NCBI GenBank assembly: GCA_039000515.1
Contig: JBCFYV010009882.1
Span: 61,335,317 to 61,399,316, forward strand
DNA from: Timema cristinae
Taxonomy: Eukaryota; Arthropoda; Insecta; Phasmatodea; Timematidae
Reading direction: 5' to 3'
Length of the DNA: 64,000 nucleotides
A program made the position numbers and the translations under genes. The notes beneath the pieces were generated by a model. The model was given only the letters and a program-made list of their open reading frames with translations. It made no database searches and had not been told where the DNA came from. Shown here one piece after another: positions 23,693 through 36,166 of this stretch; position 1 is the stretch's first letter; every line of letters starts with the position of its first letter.

Positions 23693-25687
23693 AATGCACG
23701 GTTCTAAACAAAAAAAAATTAAAAAAATATATATTTAATAATTCAACATTGTTGTTTTTTATTTATTTTAGTAACATATCTGGGCATCTTTCATAATTAT
23801 TATGGAATTTTCAAACCATGCTAAAAATAGTTATTGAAATATTTTCATTAAAATGTGTCCATTTCAATGCATTTTAAATGGGAAAACAAAAATTATTAAT
23901 GGATTTATTTATTTTCTTTGTACAATTAAGCTAGAGTGTTTGTTTATAACATATTATTTAATGAATAATTTCTTTTTCTTTTTAGACATATTTTTAAATT
24001 TGGGTTAGCTTCAATAATCACGACGATATTGAGCTCTAACGACTCCTAAGTCGACACTCTAGTCAAAATACAGGGTTTTAAATACAACTTTTCCTTATGC
24101 AACTAGTTGTCTTAGCTGATAATAGGTGCCGTTAGTATGATCATTACCCATTTACAAGCTAGTATCGTATTGCAAGCGTTGGCTAACCTGCTGTATCGGA
24201 ATGCAGGCGGCAGTGGAGGGTTAAACTAATCTCTGTCACCTTCTTGAGTCAAAGAAACATTAATACCATGTACGTTAGAATAAGAAGGGCCAATGTCCAA
24301 TTATGAAAATTTGCGTAATTAAATATAAACAATTAAACATCTTAATATATTCAGTAACTAAAATACTCACAAAGTCTTCCTGCTGTGTGAATAAATATAG
24401 TTGGTCCCTACTTACTTCAATGAGAGTATTACTCTAGTGATACATTATTTTCAAAGAAAAACCATATGCTTCTCCATACACAAAGTTTTTATGACATTAG
24501 CCCTTATTTAACTGAGGCAGTAAAACATGTAAAATTCTTCACTCTTATCTTACATTCTCTCTTGGGTTTTCTCATTCTTGAGCACTACACGTTGTAATAA
24601 TAAGTGTTAATATTCAAAGTATATGAAAACTACTGTACATTGAATTTTTAATCCACTATTATAATAAATAAAAATAAACATTCCTGCTCATATCAAACAT
24701 AGTTATTTTAAATAAAATTTGGTCCAAATGTAATTTGGAGACGTTCTCAGTATAATCTTATACACTAGTTTTTATCTTACGGTCTAGGATATGACTCTCA
24801 TTGGACATTGGAATAAGTTATTTTTCAAAAAGTTAATGAACGAAGTTTTTGGTAGTCAAGATGTGAAAATGTTAATTTTATTTTATTAGCTTGTTAAATG
24901 TGATTACTTTTAATTTGAACCTGTTGCATTCTCGCATTTTGTGCGCTCGTTTCGGAAGAACTATATCGAATTCCGAACAATAAGTACCCACGGTGATTAC
25001 TTTTTATATAATTAACAATATGTGACCTTTTTGCTTTCGAACAAAATCCAATGGATTGTATACATTTTGAGGTGGAGAAGTATTTACAAAATATTATTTT
25101 ATATCCTTGTGAATAACAAGTTTATGAAGAAAGGGCGCACAAAGAAAATCAAATATATAATTGATTATTTAACTGCTTGTCGTAAAGGGTAAGTTTTTTT
25201 AATGATATGCATATTACTGGCGCTTAGGCTATCTGTATCTACTAATTTAAGTACAATGGATGAGTAGCGATACTATTTTATTTACTGTAGAAATAATATC
25301 AAAATTAAGATACAAATAAATATTTCTATATAACAATGTAGCGATTATTCTGATATTTCAAGTACATTTTTTTTTAAAAAAAGCTCTTAGCTGAAAGTAA
25401 ATGTTACTAACACTCTATAACGCACTTATTGTATGTTCAAAATCTCTTGTGCCTTGACCGAGTTCGTATCACGCTAGTACTAAGTAATTTCAACCTAACA
25501 GGGAATCGAACTAGTCAAGTTACTAGAGCTGATTAACTTACGCTCTCAGTGCTCAGTCATAGCACTTTAGCAATATTGACCACGACATGAAGCCGATGAT
25601 AAGTAAAATATATTTAAAATCATTAAAATTAATGAACTTTTGTGTTACCTATGCCATAAAGTAAGTAAGTATTTGATACCCGACCGC

Positions 25688-25880
25688 CTCTGTTGTATAG
25701 TGGTCAGATTTACTGGCTTCAGATCCTGAAGTCCCAAGTCGATCCCCAGTGCCCCTAATTCTGTCTGTGAAGCAGTGGGTCTGAAACGGAACCAAAATCA
25801 ACCTCGTGAGGACAAATGAGGAGATAATTGAATGAATAAGTAGCGCTTCAGTCTAGAAAACTGAGATAGAAGTCTGGAGG
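25688..25880 (+). mobile_element. tRNA-derived SINE-like sequence
   Basis: The head has an A-box-like TGTATAGTGGTCAGA, an anticodon-arm-like CTGGCTTCAGATCCTGAAG and a degenerate B box AAGTCGATCCCC. The body then continues. No AAT tail or target duplication is visible, so the ends are uncertain. It lacks a pairing acceptor arm and is unlikely to be a working tRNA. Confidence 0.55.
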
Positions 25881-26117
25881 GCTCGTTGTGCTAACCACAT
25901 GGCACCCTCAGCTTGAAAATGTCGGCACTATCTTTGCCAACATACGGCAGCCTCTCGATTGGTATAGCCTGCTTGCAGGCTGACACCATGGAGATATTAC
26001 TCAAGTTAAACTCTACCAATAGGATAAAAAATTATTCCCAAAAACATTTATTTCTGGAAAATTGTGTAAATCTTATAGATGTTTGAAAACTGTAAACACC
26101 GTATTAAATAACAGATA

Positions 26118-26368
26118 CCCACTTCAGTGGCTGAGTGGTCTAAGGTGTGACTAGTGTTAAATTGGACTGCTGATAGCGGAGCACTTGGGGTGCAAATCCT
26201 GGTCGAGTCTATTGAGGGTAGTTTTTCCTAAATTGTTTCCCCGTCTTCCAAAATAAAAATGCTGGTAGGTAACCTCTCAAATGCTTCTTTCCTCATTACC
26301 ACCCAATTAGATTATCATATATGCGTATAACATGAACAGGTAGTATGACGTGGTGATATCAGTAATAA
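26118..26368 (+). mobile_element. SINE family C, full length, with target duplication
   Basis: The head resembles a class II tRNA (CAGTGGCTGAGTGGTCTAAG as A box, GGTGCAAATCCTGGTCGAG over the B box). The 3' end GCGTATAACATGAACAGGTA, then TGACGTGGTG, is a diverged version of the tail in families A and B. A 12-bp duplication AAATAACAGATA flanks it (26106-26117 and 26369-26380). Confidence 0.85.
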
Positions 26369-26714
26369 AAATAACAGATATTTATAGTCAAAATTGTTAT
26401 AGTCTACGAAATGAAACTGCTTTTAAAATATTTTATTGCCTCCTTAGCCTTTAAATTTTAAAAATTAGCCAAAGCACAGTGGCCAAATTTAGCACATTAA
26501 ATTTTAGTTATTTTTTATTTTACCTGCTTACTAATAAACTCAAATAAATGGTACGACAAAATCGTAAGCTACATACTCTCTCGTAAAGGTTATTTATTAT
26601 AGTTAGTGACAAAATCTTCAAAAATAAGTTATCTCTAATTTTACCTTAAATCAATTTTTCTCTGATAAATAAGTGTACATTATTATTTATCACAACCCTC
26701 ACCAGATATTTATT

Positions 26715-28075
26715 TGAAAAAATTTCAAAAGTGGTACAACAGCATTAACCTGGAGTCACGTGACACTTTGATATGCTAATTACTCAAAATGGGTACGGGT
26801 ACAAAACTTTCTCTTTGTGGTACAAAACGGTACAGAACTAGTACAAAACTTTGGCATGAAAAAAATTCAAAAGTGGTACAACAGTATTAACCTGGAGTCA
26901 CGTGACACTTTGATATGCTAATTACTCAAAATGGGTACGGGTACAAAACTTATTTGTGTTACAAAACGGTACCAAACTAGTACAAAACTTTGGCATCAAA
27001 AAATTCAAAAGTGGTACAACAGCATTAACCTGGAGTCACCACTTTGATATGCTAATTAATCAAAATGGGCACGGGTACAAAACTTTTTCTTTGTGGTACA
27101 AAACGGTACAAAACTAGTACAAAACTTTGGCATGAAAAAATTCAAAAGTGTTACAACAGCATTAACCTGGAGTAACCACTTTGATATGCTAATTACTCAA
27201 AATGGGTACGGGTACAAAACTTTTTCTTTGTGGTACAAAACGGTACAAAACTAGTACAAAACTTTGGCATGAAAAAATTCAAAAGTGTTACAACAGCATT
27301 AACCTGGAGTCACCACTTTGATATGCTAATTACTCAAAATGGGTACGGGTACAAAACTTATTTGTGTTACAAAACGGTACAAAACTAGTACAAAACTTTG
27401 GCATCAAAAAAAGTTCAAAATCAAAAGGGGTACAACCGCATTTACCTGGAGTACGTGGAGTACTCACTTTGATATGCTAATTACTCAAAACGGGTACGGG
27501 TACAAAACTTTTTCTTTCTGGTACAAAACGGTACAAAACTAGTAGAAAACTTTGGCATCAAAAAAGTTCAAAATTAAAAAGTAGTAAAACAGTATTAACC
27601 TTGAGTCACCACTTTGATATGCTAATTACTCAAAATGGGTACGGGTACAAAACTTTGGCATCAAAAAAAGTTCAAAATTCAAAAGTGGTACAACTGCATT
27701 AACCTGGAGTCACCACTTTGATATGCTAATTACTCAAAATGGGTACGGGTACCAAATGATACAAAACTAGTACAAAACTTTGGCATAAAAAAAAATCAAA
27801 AGTGGTACAACAGCATTAACCTGGAGTCACCACGTTGATATGCTAATTACTCAAAATGGGTACGGGTACAAAATGGTACAAAACTAGTACAAAACTTTGG
27901 CATAAAAAAAATTCCAAAGTGATACAACAGCATTAACCTGGAGTCACCACGTTGATATGCTAATTAATCAAAACGGGTACGGGTACAAAACTTTTTCTTT
28001 GTGGTACAAAACGGTACAAAACTAGTACAAAACTTTGGCATCAAAAAGGTTCTAAATTCAAAAGTGGTACTACAG
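26715..28075. repeat. Satellite array, ten ~104-151-bp units
   Basis: The landmark gatatgctaatta starts at 26770, 26912, 27046, 27183, 27320, 27471, 27616, 27720, 27837 and 27954, giving spacings of 142, 134, 137, 137, 151, 145, 104, 117 and 117. Each unit has gggtacgggtacaaaac, one to three ggtacaaaa-type sub-repeats, actttggcat, an A-rich spacer and acagcattaacctggagtca. The short units have lost the ctttgtggtacaaaacgg sub-block. Short ORFs across the array are not genes. Confidence 0.95.
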
Positions 28076-28397
28076 GTTAATGGACGTCTAGCTGACTGAA
28101 ATGGATAAGCTAATTTTTCTGCTCGAGAGTGTGATTGTATTTTGACGTTATATCTCTCCACGTTTGGTTCAACTTGATCGCCTACACCCTTTTTGGTCCG
28201 ACACTACACTTCTTATCTCTATCAGTTCTTGGAAAAAGTTTGCTTGCTGCCTTTACTGATTACCGGCCGTGGTCGCCAATCTCCCAATTGTTTAAACAAA
28301 CCAGTAGTTCTGCCAACCTGATGGCTGGAATCCACCAGTTTGTATATCTTTAGCAACGCCATCTATTTTGATAGCTGAAAGCTCAACACACCGCCAG

Positions 28398-28621
28398 AGA
28401 GGGTAGGCAGGGCCTTAAGTACTAATTACGCTAATGGATTAGGAATTGGGAAGGTTGAATTAGAGGAAGTGAACCCGCATTTGCGTCGAGGGAGAGTGGA
28501 AAACCATTTAGGAAAAACCACCCTCAGTCCACCCGACCGAGATTCGAACCTCGATCTCCCCGTCCTCAGCAGCCGAGCTCAACACGACTAGCGCGTTAGC
28601 CAACTATGCCACTGATGCGGG
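28398..28621 (-). mobile_element. SINE family A, tail lost
   Basis: On the - strand the tRNA-like head (GTGGCATAGTTGGCTAACGC, GAGGTTCGAATCTCGG) is followed by a body nearly identical to the copy at 38406-38672. The common tail is replaced after ...ACTTAAGGCCCTGCC, so the copy is truncated or rearranged at its 3' end. Confidence 0.85.
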
Positions 28622-29707
28622 TTCAAATAATGTTGAATTTACCCGAAATACCGGGACAATGTTAAATGAGAGATGATTAAATACTCTTTTTCGAAGATTA
28701 TTAGGTTAATATTGACAATATCCACCCGCATTTGAATGATGTCATAATTCAGGATTGAGGATAGGTTGGTTAGATTAGGTTAGTAGAAATTACACCTTTC
28801 GAATGTTTGTTTGGTTTAGGTTAATGGAAAAAATTAGGTATTTCGAATGTTAGTGAATAAATATGATTCAATTTCAGAGATAAAAATGACGTCCAAAAAT
28901 ATAATCCATATTCAAACGTGCTTAATTTTACAAAAAATATTCAACTTTATCCAAGTCTTGTTAGGTAATGTTGAGGATTATCCGGATGAAGTCGAACATG
29001 AGATAAATTACTTTCTATTTCTGATTTTATCCACTGCACTAAGATAATGTCGACATCTCCAGGATAATCTTGACATGATCCATATTTTGCACATTACTGT
29101 ACTCGGCACATATACTTTACTCAACTCCGGGTTTAGTGGATTCAGTTGTAGTGAACGTCCAACTACATTTAACCTAAATAATTGGTTCATATTTAAACAC
29201 ATTTAAATATTATCTTTATGTTAAAAACTTCGTTAATTATTGGGTTTTAGTGTCCTAAAACCTAAAATGTTTAAGGATAAAGTTTCATTATAACAATTTA
29301 ACTCTTTAAAAACAAATCTATATTAGTGTGTGAACCTTGGAATTGGAGAACTATTTCTCTACCCGAGTTCTTATTTTGGTAGCATATAAAGCTACTGAAA
29401 TAATGGAATGAAAAGTGGACGAAAGTTTGAGTGCAGTCAGCCAATGCACCTTAAGGGTTTAAGCTTCGTACTACAGTTGCAGCAAATAAATAGAGACAGG
29501 TTACTTTGCTGTATATATTTTGCCGACAATGCATGGAGGGGTTTGGCAATAACCACTATTCAGAACTGCTTCCTGGTTTAGATACTGGATGTGTAACATT
29601 CGATGTAGAGGAAAAAATGCCACTCAAGAGCTGCTACAATTCATCACTGACCATTCTTTTGAATTTAATGAGCTTATCTATATTGACGATCAAGTTTTTG
29701 TTTGTTT

Positions 29708-29880
29708 TTAGCATCACGCCTTATAAACCGTTCGTGCTATCTTCTTATATACTAGTTATTTTAGTGTGTTAGCGATGAGTAGGACTAGACCAGAGGAAGA
29801 ATGCCGGTATATGAGTGGAGGGAGACAAATGAAAACCATCCCAGGACACCCGACCAAGATTCAAATCCCGATCTCCCTAC
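29708..29880 (-). mobile_element. Diverged SINE with shared tail
   Basis: The left end (gcatcacgccttataaaccg) is a decayed shared tail in reverse. Further right are ccagaggaagaatgccggta, gagtggagggaga and ccgaccaagattcaaatccc, matching the family A body and B box. The head beyond about 29880 is lost. Confidence 0.6.
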
Positions 29881-30466
29881 ATTAATATCATAAAAATTCC
29901 TAAGCTAATAGAATAAATCCCTTTTTGAATAGTATACATTTGTAATATTTACAGTACATGTATAGGAACCAACTTAAATAAATAAGAGAGTTTAAACAAA
30001 CATAATATTAAAACAAATATCGGTGGATTGCGGCTAGGGTTAGGGAGGGGGGAGTTGGGAATGTAAATGTAAAAAAAAAAGTTCATGAAGGTGAATGTGC
30101 TAACCCCAATAACAAGGAAATTATCACCAAAATTTGGAAAATATGGGAAATGGTGACTAAAATCTCAAAAACTAATATTAAAAAATCTTCGAGATGTACT
30201 AAACTAAAAACATACATTTTTTTAACACAAATAATATTTGTTCATTAAATTATTAGCAAAAGTATTAATAAACAAAAAATAATTATAATAAAGAACTTAA
30301 AAAGTTATTTTAGTTATTTTAAAAATTATTATTATTATTATGTATATTTTGTATTTATATTATTTATATTTTATTGATAATAATTATTTCAAAACTAGGA
30401 CAAAGCTGTTCAACGGCTAAGATTTTATTTATTTGTTTTCATCTATTCCATGCAGAGTTGTTAACA

Positions 30467-30467
<1 letters not shown>

Positions 30468-30497
<30 letters not shown>
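30468..30497. repeat. (ATT)n microsatellite
   Basis: About ten att triplets, followed by an imperfect att/ata stretch. Confidence 0.85.
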
Positions 30498-30499
<2 letters not shown>

Positions 30500-31008
30500 A
30501 ATATTATTATTATATTATAATAAAGCAAATACCTTAGGTGAAACATTATCTTAGCAATCTAGTAGTCATGAACCAGAGTTGAATCATTTTTTCTCATCTC
30601 ACCTCTCAGATATATCTTATTATTTCAAACTCTCATTTCCTTTATCCTGTTGCACTCAAAGTGTTGATCTTAAAACCTACCCTCTAGCAATATTATCTCT
30701 CTCATTCTTGTCTCACTTGGGAGTCGCTATGTATGAATCAGCATAGATTGTTATTTTAAACATGACCAGTAAACAACCCCCACTCCCTCCTTCCATCCAT
30801 GCCTCCTTACCGACTGGAAATTCATTTGCCGGTCACCAAGTACTAGCTTAAAACTGACTAGTCATCACTACCTGACTTTTGGCCTACTACACAGCTCAAA
30901 ATATCGGCTTAAATGATCAGGCTTAAAATGCAGATCTTTGCCTTAACCGATTGTGCCATAATCGGCCGATGTATTACTTTTTACTCCTATGCATGAGTGC
31001 ATGAGCTT

Positions 31009-31350
31009 GTCGACCAGTCGGTTCAGGTCATGTAGGCCATTTGACCCACATAGCATTTCGAACATTTACTTGAACTTTCTCAGTCAGTTGTTTGTCGATC
31101 ACTTTGTCCTCTTAAACCTGATATAGTTGACTAGTTGGTTTAAGTCGTGTCACCCATTTGACCCTCCTAGCCTTCCAAATATTTCTTTACATTTTTCAAC
31201 AAGTTTGCTGTCCATTACATTGTCCTCTTGTTGACCACCTGACTATCCAATTTTGGAAATAATTATTCTCATTTGGTTGACCATTTGGATATCGATACCT
31301 TTGTCCCCTTTATGCATGAGATTGAAGATTATTTGGTCCAAGTCGTGTCA
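31009..31350. repeat. Degenerate ~115-bp tandem repeat, 2-3 copies
   Basis: Copy 1 (31009-31126) and copy 2 (31127-31238) share gt-gac-agt-ggttnaagtc, catttgaccc, ttc-aa-attt-ctt and a ttgtcctctt block in order. A partial third copy follows to about 31350 (ttggtccaagtcgtgtcacc). Similarity is moderate, so the array is old. Its origin is unknown. Confidence 0.65.
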
Positions 31351-32775
31351 CCCTCACCTTCTAAAATAATGTACAATCTATCCCTCTGTTTTTATGGTTC
31401 CAGTGCAAAAAAATATAAACCTGTGTATAATTTTGTTTGAAATAAACCTATATTAATACTAATACTTATTATGCACATTTTAAGTTTATCAATGTGTTAA
31501 TCACTCCTAAGTTGAATACAATTTTATCAAAACAAATAAAAGGCAATAGACTTATTACATCTGGTAGAATATTATGATTTAAAAAAATGTTCATTTGATA
31601 AAAAATATACTTTTATTTAGTGTCGGTTTCATTCCAAATATTGCAAAAAGTTTATATAAAAAAATAAAATTATATTTATAAACAGCACAATAGGTTTTAT
31701 ATAGCACTGAAATCAAATGTAATATATTTATTTAGTTATTCTTGGCTAAGCCTAGTTTTAGGAAATGTCTTTATTCCGATGACATTGACTTAAAAACTCT
31801 TTCTGTAAACATTACCTATTTAAACACGTCTACTTTCCCCCCTTCCCAACTTTTATATTTTATTCTAAGCTTTACAATAGTATTGAGTCAGAAGTAAAGT
31901 GTGTGTATGTGAGAGAAAGCATATAATATCTCCTTCACTATTTATCAAGGTCATTCCAATTATTCGTACCCAAAACATGGTGATATTTTTTCTTGAAAAA
32001 AAATTGTCATTACTAGCCGGTGCACAGCTGTAAGCAAGAGGATCACTGAATAGTCACATATTTAAGCTCAGGATTAGGGCTAGGACTTTTTATGTCCTAA
32101 AAATTGCTAGAAAATGCTTTATAAAAATGCATTTATGACCAAAAAACTAAAATATATCCTTTAAAACAAAAAATATGATATTAAAAACAAAACAAAAAAA
32201 AGCCCTTTTAAACGAAAACATTACCAATAAAATTTAAATTTATTTTTAATTCCCTGCAAAACTAATCAAGAAAATAATTGGTGCATGAAACAAAACAAAA
32301 ATAATCTAAAAAATGAAATTTAGTTGTTTGACTGTTTCTGTGTCAACAGAAATTCTTTATTTTAGTAACCGATTTTACTAACTTTATATATAGAACCAAA
32401 ACAAAAAGTAAACAATAAAAAGCAATTACTTTTTTTACAGTTTATGTAGCAAACTAAAAATGTATTGCCCAAAAACATGCCCTATAAGAAAGAAAAAAAA
32501 TTCTTATAATACATTTAAATGTTTACAAGTTGTGGCAAACTGAAAGTCTCTAAACAAAAAATATGCCGTATAAAAGAAAACGGGAGAGGCGTGGACGTAG
32601 TCTTACGGCTTACTGCCGTGATGGCACCACCGTTTACTATGACACGTGTACATATGTTTTAAGCACGGGAAATCCCCTCCCTCTCTTTTTTTCTCAGTAT
32701 TCCTTCTGGATTTCAAGGAAAGTCATACAAAAATGTATTTTATATTAAAAATACCAAAATGTAACACAAAATGTA

Positions 32776-32818
32776 ACACCTGACATCTTACCCCTAGACC
32801 ACCAGGTCACCAATCCCA
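32776..32818 (-). mobile_element. SINE family B head fragment
   Basis: cctgacatcttacccctaga followed by ccaccaggtcacc matches the inverted tRNA-like head of family B. Nothing else of the element remains. Confidence 0.7.
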
Positions 32819-33328
32819 ATAAATTAAATTGATTATTCACTAAGTCACATTGTGACACATTTAGTAGGCCTATGCTTCCAGCATTTCGGAGCATTAGTGC
32901 TACGGGGTATAGAATTCCTATTTTTTATTTACAAAAAAAGTAGCATTAGTATCCGCTAATAAAGAAAACATCCCCCCTGTGGCTATGTTGTTTAGAATAG
33001 GTTGTTCTAAAATAAATAAAAATCTTTTACGAATGGTATTATTCAACCTTAACCAAAATAAACAATAAAAACAATCCTATACACTATTATCTAAAAACAT
33101 TAAATTATTAGGACATATAACTGTACTCTGTCCTTGACATTTCAAATGTTTAATCTAGCCCTATTGTCCTAAAATACATATGATCCTTACTAATTAAAAA
33201 TACAACATCTCTAAGATATTCTATTTAATCTCCTGTGTGTTCCCCTGGAATTGGTTTCCTATGATACTATACATCATGTCCTTTCCAAATATCTCTTCCC
33301 TCGAAATAAGGATTAATCAGGTTACTAC

Positions 33329-33752
33329 CAGGGCCACATTTAGGAATGTGGTGCCTTTAGTCACATGAGCTGCAGGTGCCCCCCCCTCTCCCCCCATCTC
33401 CCTTCCTCAAAACCCGTTCCCACCAGAATATTATATTGTTATTAATTTGTTAATGAACCCAAATAATAATGTTATAGGCCTATTTTATTACTATTTACAG
33501 TATATTCCCTATAATTATACAAAATAGAACTCTAACGATACATTAGCACTGTATAAAAAAAACAAGCTTCAGTTACAGCTGAGTTCATGTGTGTTGTTTG
33601 AATGATAATTATGTTCATTAATGTTGAAGCCAAAGGTTTAGGTTTCACATCCCGTGACATCCTACCTCGGAAAGAGCGCTGCAGTAAAACTTTTTTTTAA
33701 ATGTTGCGCCACCAAAAATCTAGCGCCCTAGTCACGCGCCTAGTCGGCCTTG
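33329..33752. mobile_element. Possible hAT-type MITE (~424 bp)
   Basis: The left end CAGGGCCACATTTAGG and the inward-read right end CAAGGCCGACTAGGCG are weakly inverted. The interior has gtggtgcctttagtcaca on the left and gcgccctagtcacgcgccta on the right. No target duplication is visible. It encodes no protein. The call rests mainly on the familiar CAGGGCC-type end. Confidence 0.35.
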
Positions 33753-35981
33753 TGGATAATACGGCACTTATTACTTCCTACTTAATTTATTATACGCACT
33801 TGCTTGCACAGCATACCTGAAATTAACAACTTCTAATCTAACATTGGTCAATCTTCCTGATATACACAATAACATTCCGTTCAAATCTGCATGTTTTGTC
33901 AATATGTTAATTTTAGTGAAGATTTCTTTAACATTACTATTTGACTGAATATATACTAATTAAAACTGAGTCAAATAATCTTTCGTTAATTTAACAATAC
34001 ATTTTATATAATTGAAAACCTTTATCTGCCCAATTTTTATGAGAATATATTGACTTTCTTGATATATTAACATGTCATCATGTACTGTACCTGACTTAAT
34101 TGCTTTAAATTTTATATTATTTATTTAAATCTTTGTTATCAAGTGTACTAAATAATTCTTTAACATACTTCCTCCTAAATAAAATAAAGATCTCTTAGCT
34201 ATATTACAACCATTATGTAACAAATCTGCGATCCCTTTTAATGCATTGTCAGATCTACAAAATACTTCATTTAGCTAATTTAAGGAAGCTTGGAAATTAA
34301 TATTCCAAGCATTATTAACGACATATTTAAAAAAAAATCCATTTAGTGTGTGATTTTTATGGCTTCTATCAAATCAAACAACTTTTCATTTCTTAAATTA
34401 AAGGATTGCGATCCAAATATATAATTTATCTAAATTTATTCTCCGATATATATATTCCGGCTATATTCAATAACAATAGCGATGTTATAATACACAACAT
34501 GAGATGTTCCACTTGTCTTCAAACCCTGGCTAACCAAGTCAACAAAATGCATTTTATAGACACTATCACAAATATAATTTTATCCTAATAAACGTGAAAT
34601 TCAATACTTATGCTTAGATCATTTACAAATACAATAAATAATGGTTTCATTAAACACACAATTTACCTTAAAAATGCTCTTTTTTAGTTTTATGACATTC
34701 CGTGAAAATTTTATTTAAAAAATTACTAACATGTTACATTTATAGCTTTTAGTTATACATCTTTCATGTTTAATTACAAATTAGAACTTTAAGTTATATA
34801 TATTCAAGGCTTAACTAACAAAATCATACATGTTATATTTATGACTGGTCGAATATATATATTTCATAATTTCAATTCAGATTTAAACTTAAATACCATT
34901 AATTCGAGATTCAACACGTGCAATCTATATATAGGTAATCAAATTATTTTGACTAATTAACTTAAATATTATATTTTTTAATATCTTACATGTCTTTGGT
35001 TAAATGTTTTTTATCTAATGAACAACTTGTAAATTAATACCTTGTACTTTATTATGTTTCATGTCTAAAATTTTTTAATTATCAAATTAACATGTATTAT
35101 ATCATATCAACAAAGTTTTTTTGTCAATCTGCAAATTAATTACTCTTTCAACTTTTAATACGTTTTTTGTTAAAAATTATAATTGTCAAAATAACATAGG
35201 TTTATTATCAACCTGTAAATTTGTAAAAAAATCTTGATTAAAACAGAACACATTGTACCTGTAAAAATCTTAACAAGACTTTTCATAAATATGGTTTATA
35301 TTTGTTTAATACATAACAATTTTGTAATATACTTGATATTTATAAATGAAATAATTTTTGACTTTCTTGTTTAAATAAAATTATTTTTCACGCTACCAAT
35401 TATTTTATTTATATTTAACTGACTAAAAGGTGTTAATACCTATCAAGTTAAAATTGTATGTGGCATTTAATTGTTTTCCTTAAATTAATAATGTTATTTG
35501 GCGATAGTACCAGAGTAATTACTTATACTCCTATACTTGTTATTGAGATTAGATAATTTTTAAATGAGATATATACTTAAATAAACTATTTGGAAGTAGT
35601 TTATTGCATTGTTCTATTAATAACCAATATAGTAATCCTTATTGAATGAAAGCAGAAAGGTTATATGGAATATTCTTCAAGTGAATAGGGTACATTTATA
35701 TATTTTATTGATAGTTCCTCTTGCGTATTGTGGTAGAAGATAAAATAGGTGAGTTTTTATTTTTAAAATGATCGCATGGAATTAGTTATCAAACCAAAAT
35801 ATTTTTTAAATTTATTTTTCAAAAAAATACCCCTTAAAATTTTTAGTAATGTCTCAAACTTGTATTAACATAATATATTTTATACAAGGTTAGAAATAAA
35901 AATATATATCTCACCGTTTAATTTGTCTAAAAATAGCCCTATCCTAATTATGTTTGTTTTAAAATGAGTTTGTTTTTACAG

Positions 35982-36166
35982 GTTATGGGCTGAGGTTTTC
36001 CATGTGAGTGCCAGCGGGACTGGGACTGTAAAATGGCAGCAAGTATCCGAGGACCTAGTACCTGTCAATATTACTTGTATTCAAGACTCACCGGAGTGTG
36101 TTTTCCACATCACAGCCTACAACAGCCAGGTGGACAAAATCCTGGATGTTCGACTAGTTCAGCCTG
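35982..36166 (+). CDS. sif: still life, coding exon 2: first part of WH1/EVH1-like domain
   Basis: This exon encodes residues 36-97 plus one base of codon 98. The sequence begins RLWAEVFHVSASGTGTVKW and continues VNITCIQDSPECVFHI and KILDVRLVQPG, near-identical to insect still life as I remember it. The aromatic strand and alternating hydrophobic residues fit a WH1/EVH1-like fold, a PH-like protein-binding module. The acceptor is tttttacag|gtta and the donor cctg|gtaact, phase 1. The short open frame starting at 36004 is part of this exon running into the intron. Confidence 0.95.

Larger units (their letters stand above)
826..35981 (+). other. sif: sif intron 1 (35.2 kb, phase 2)
   Basis: The donor is gtgagt at 826 and the acceptor tttttacag ends at 35981. 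The intron is a repeat graveyard, and the items that can be supported are listed separately: nested PIF/Harbinger elements, a hAT-type element, SINEs, a satellite array and degenerate repeats. Stretches in which I see nothing beyond AT-rich sequence include about 1630-3960, 4360-5630, 6630-7500, 16700-19030 (only scattered short ORFs), 19340-21360, 22090-25680 apart from a SINE tail, 28630-29700, 29890-31000, 31350-33320 apart from a short SINE fragment, and 33760-35980. Confidence 0.85.

Noticed and set aside
26715..28075. Considered as a CRISPR-like array
   Set aside because: The units are contiguous satellite repeats in a eukaryotic intron, with no unique spacers and no associated genes.
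32563..32748. 61-codon ORF with basic start
   Set aside because: No family resemblance and no neighbouring exon.
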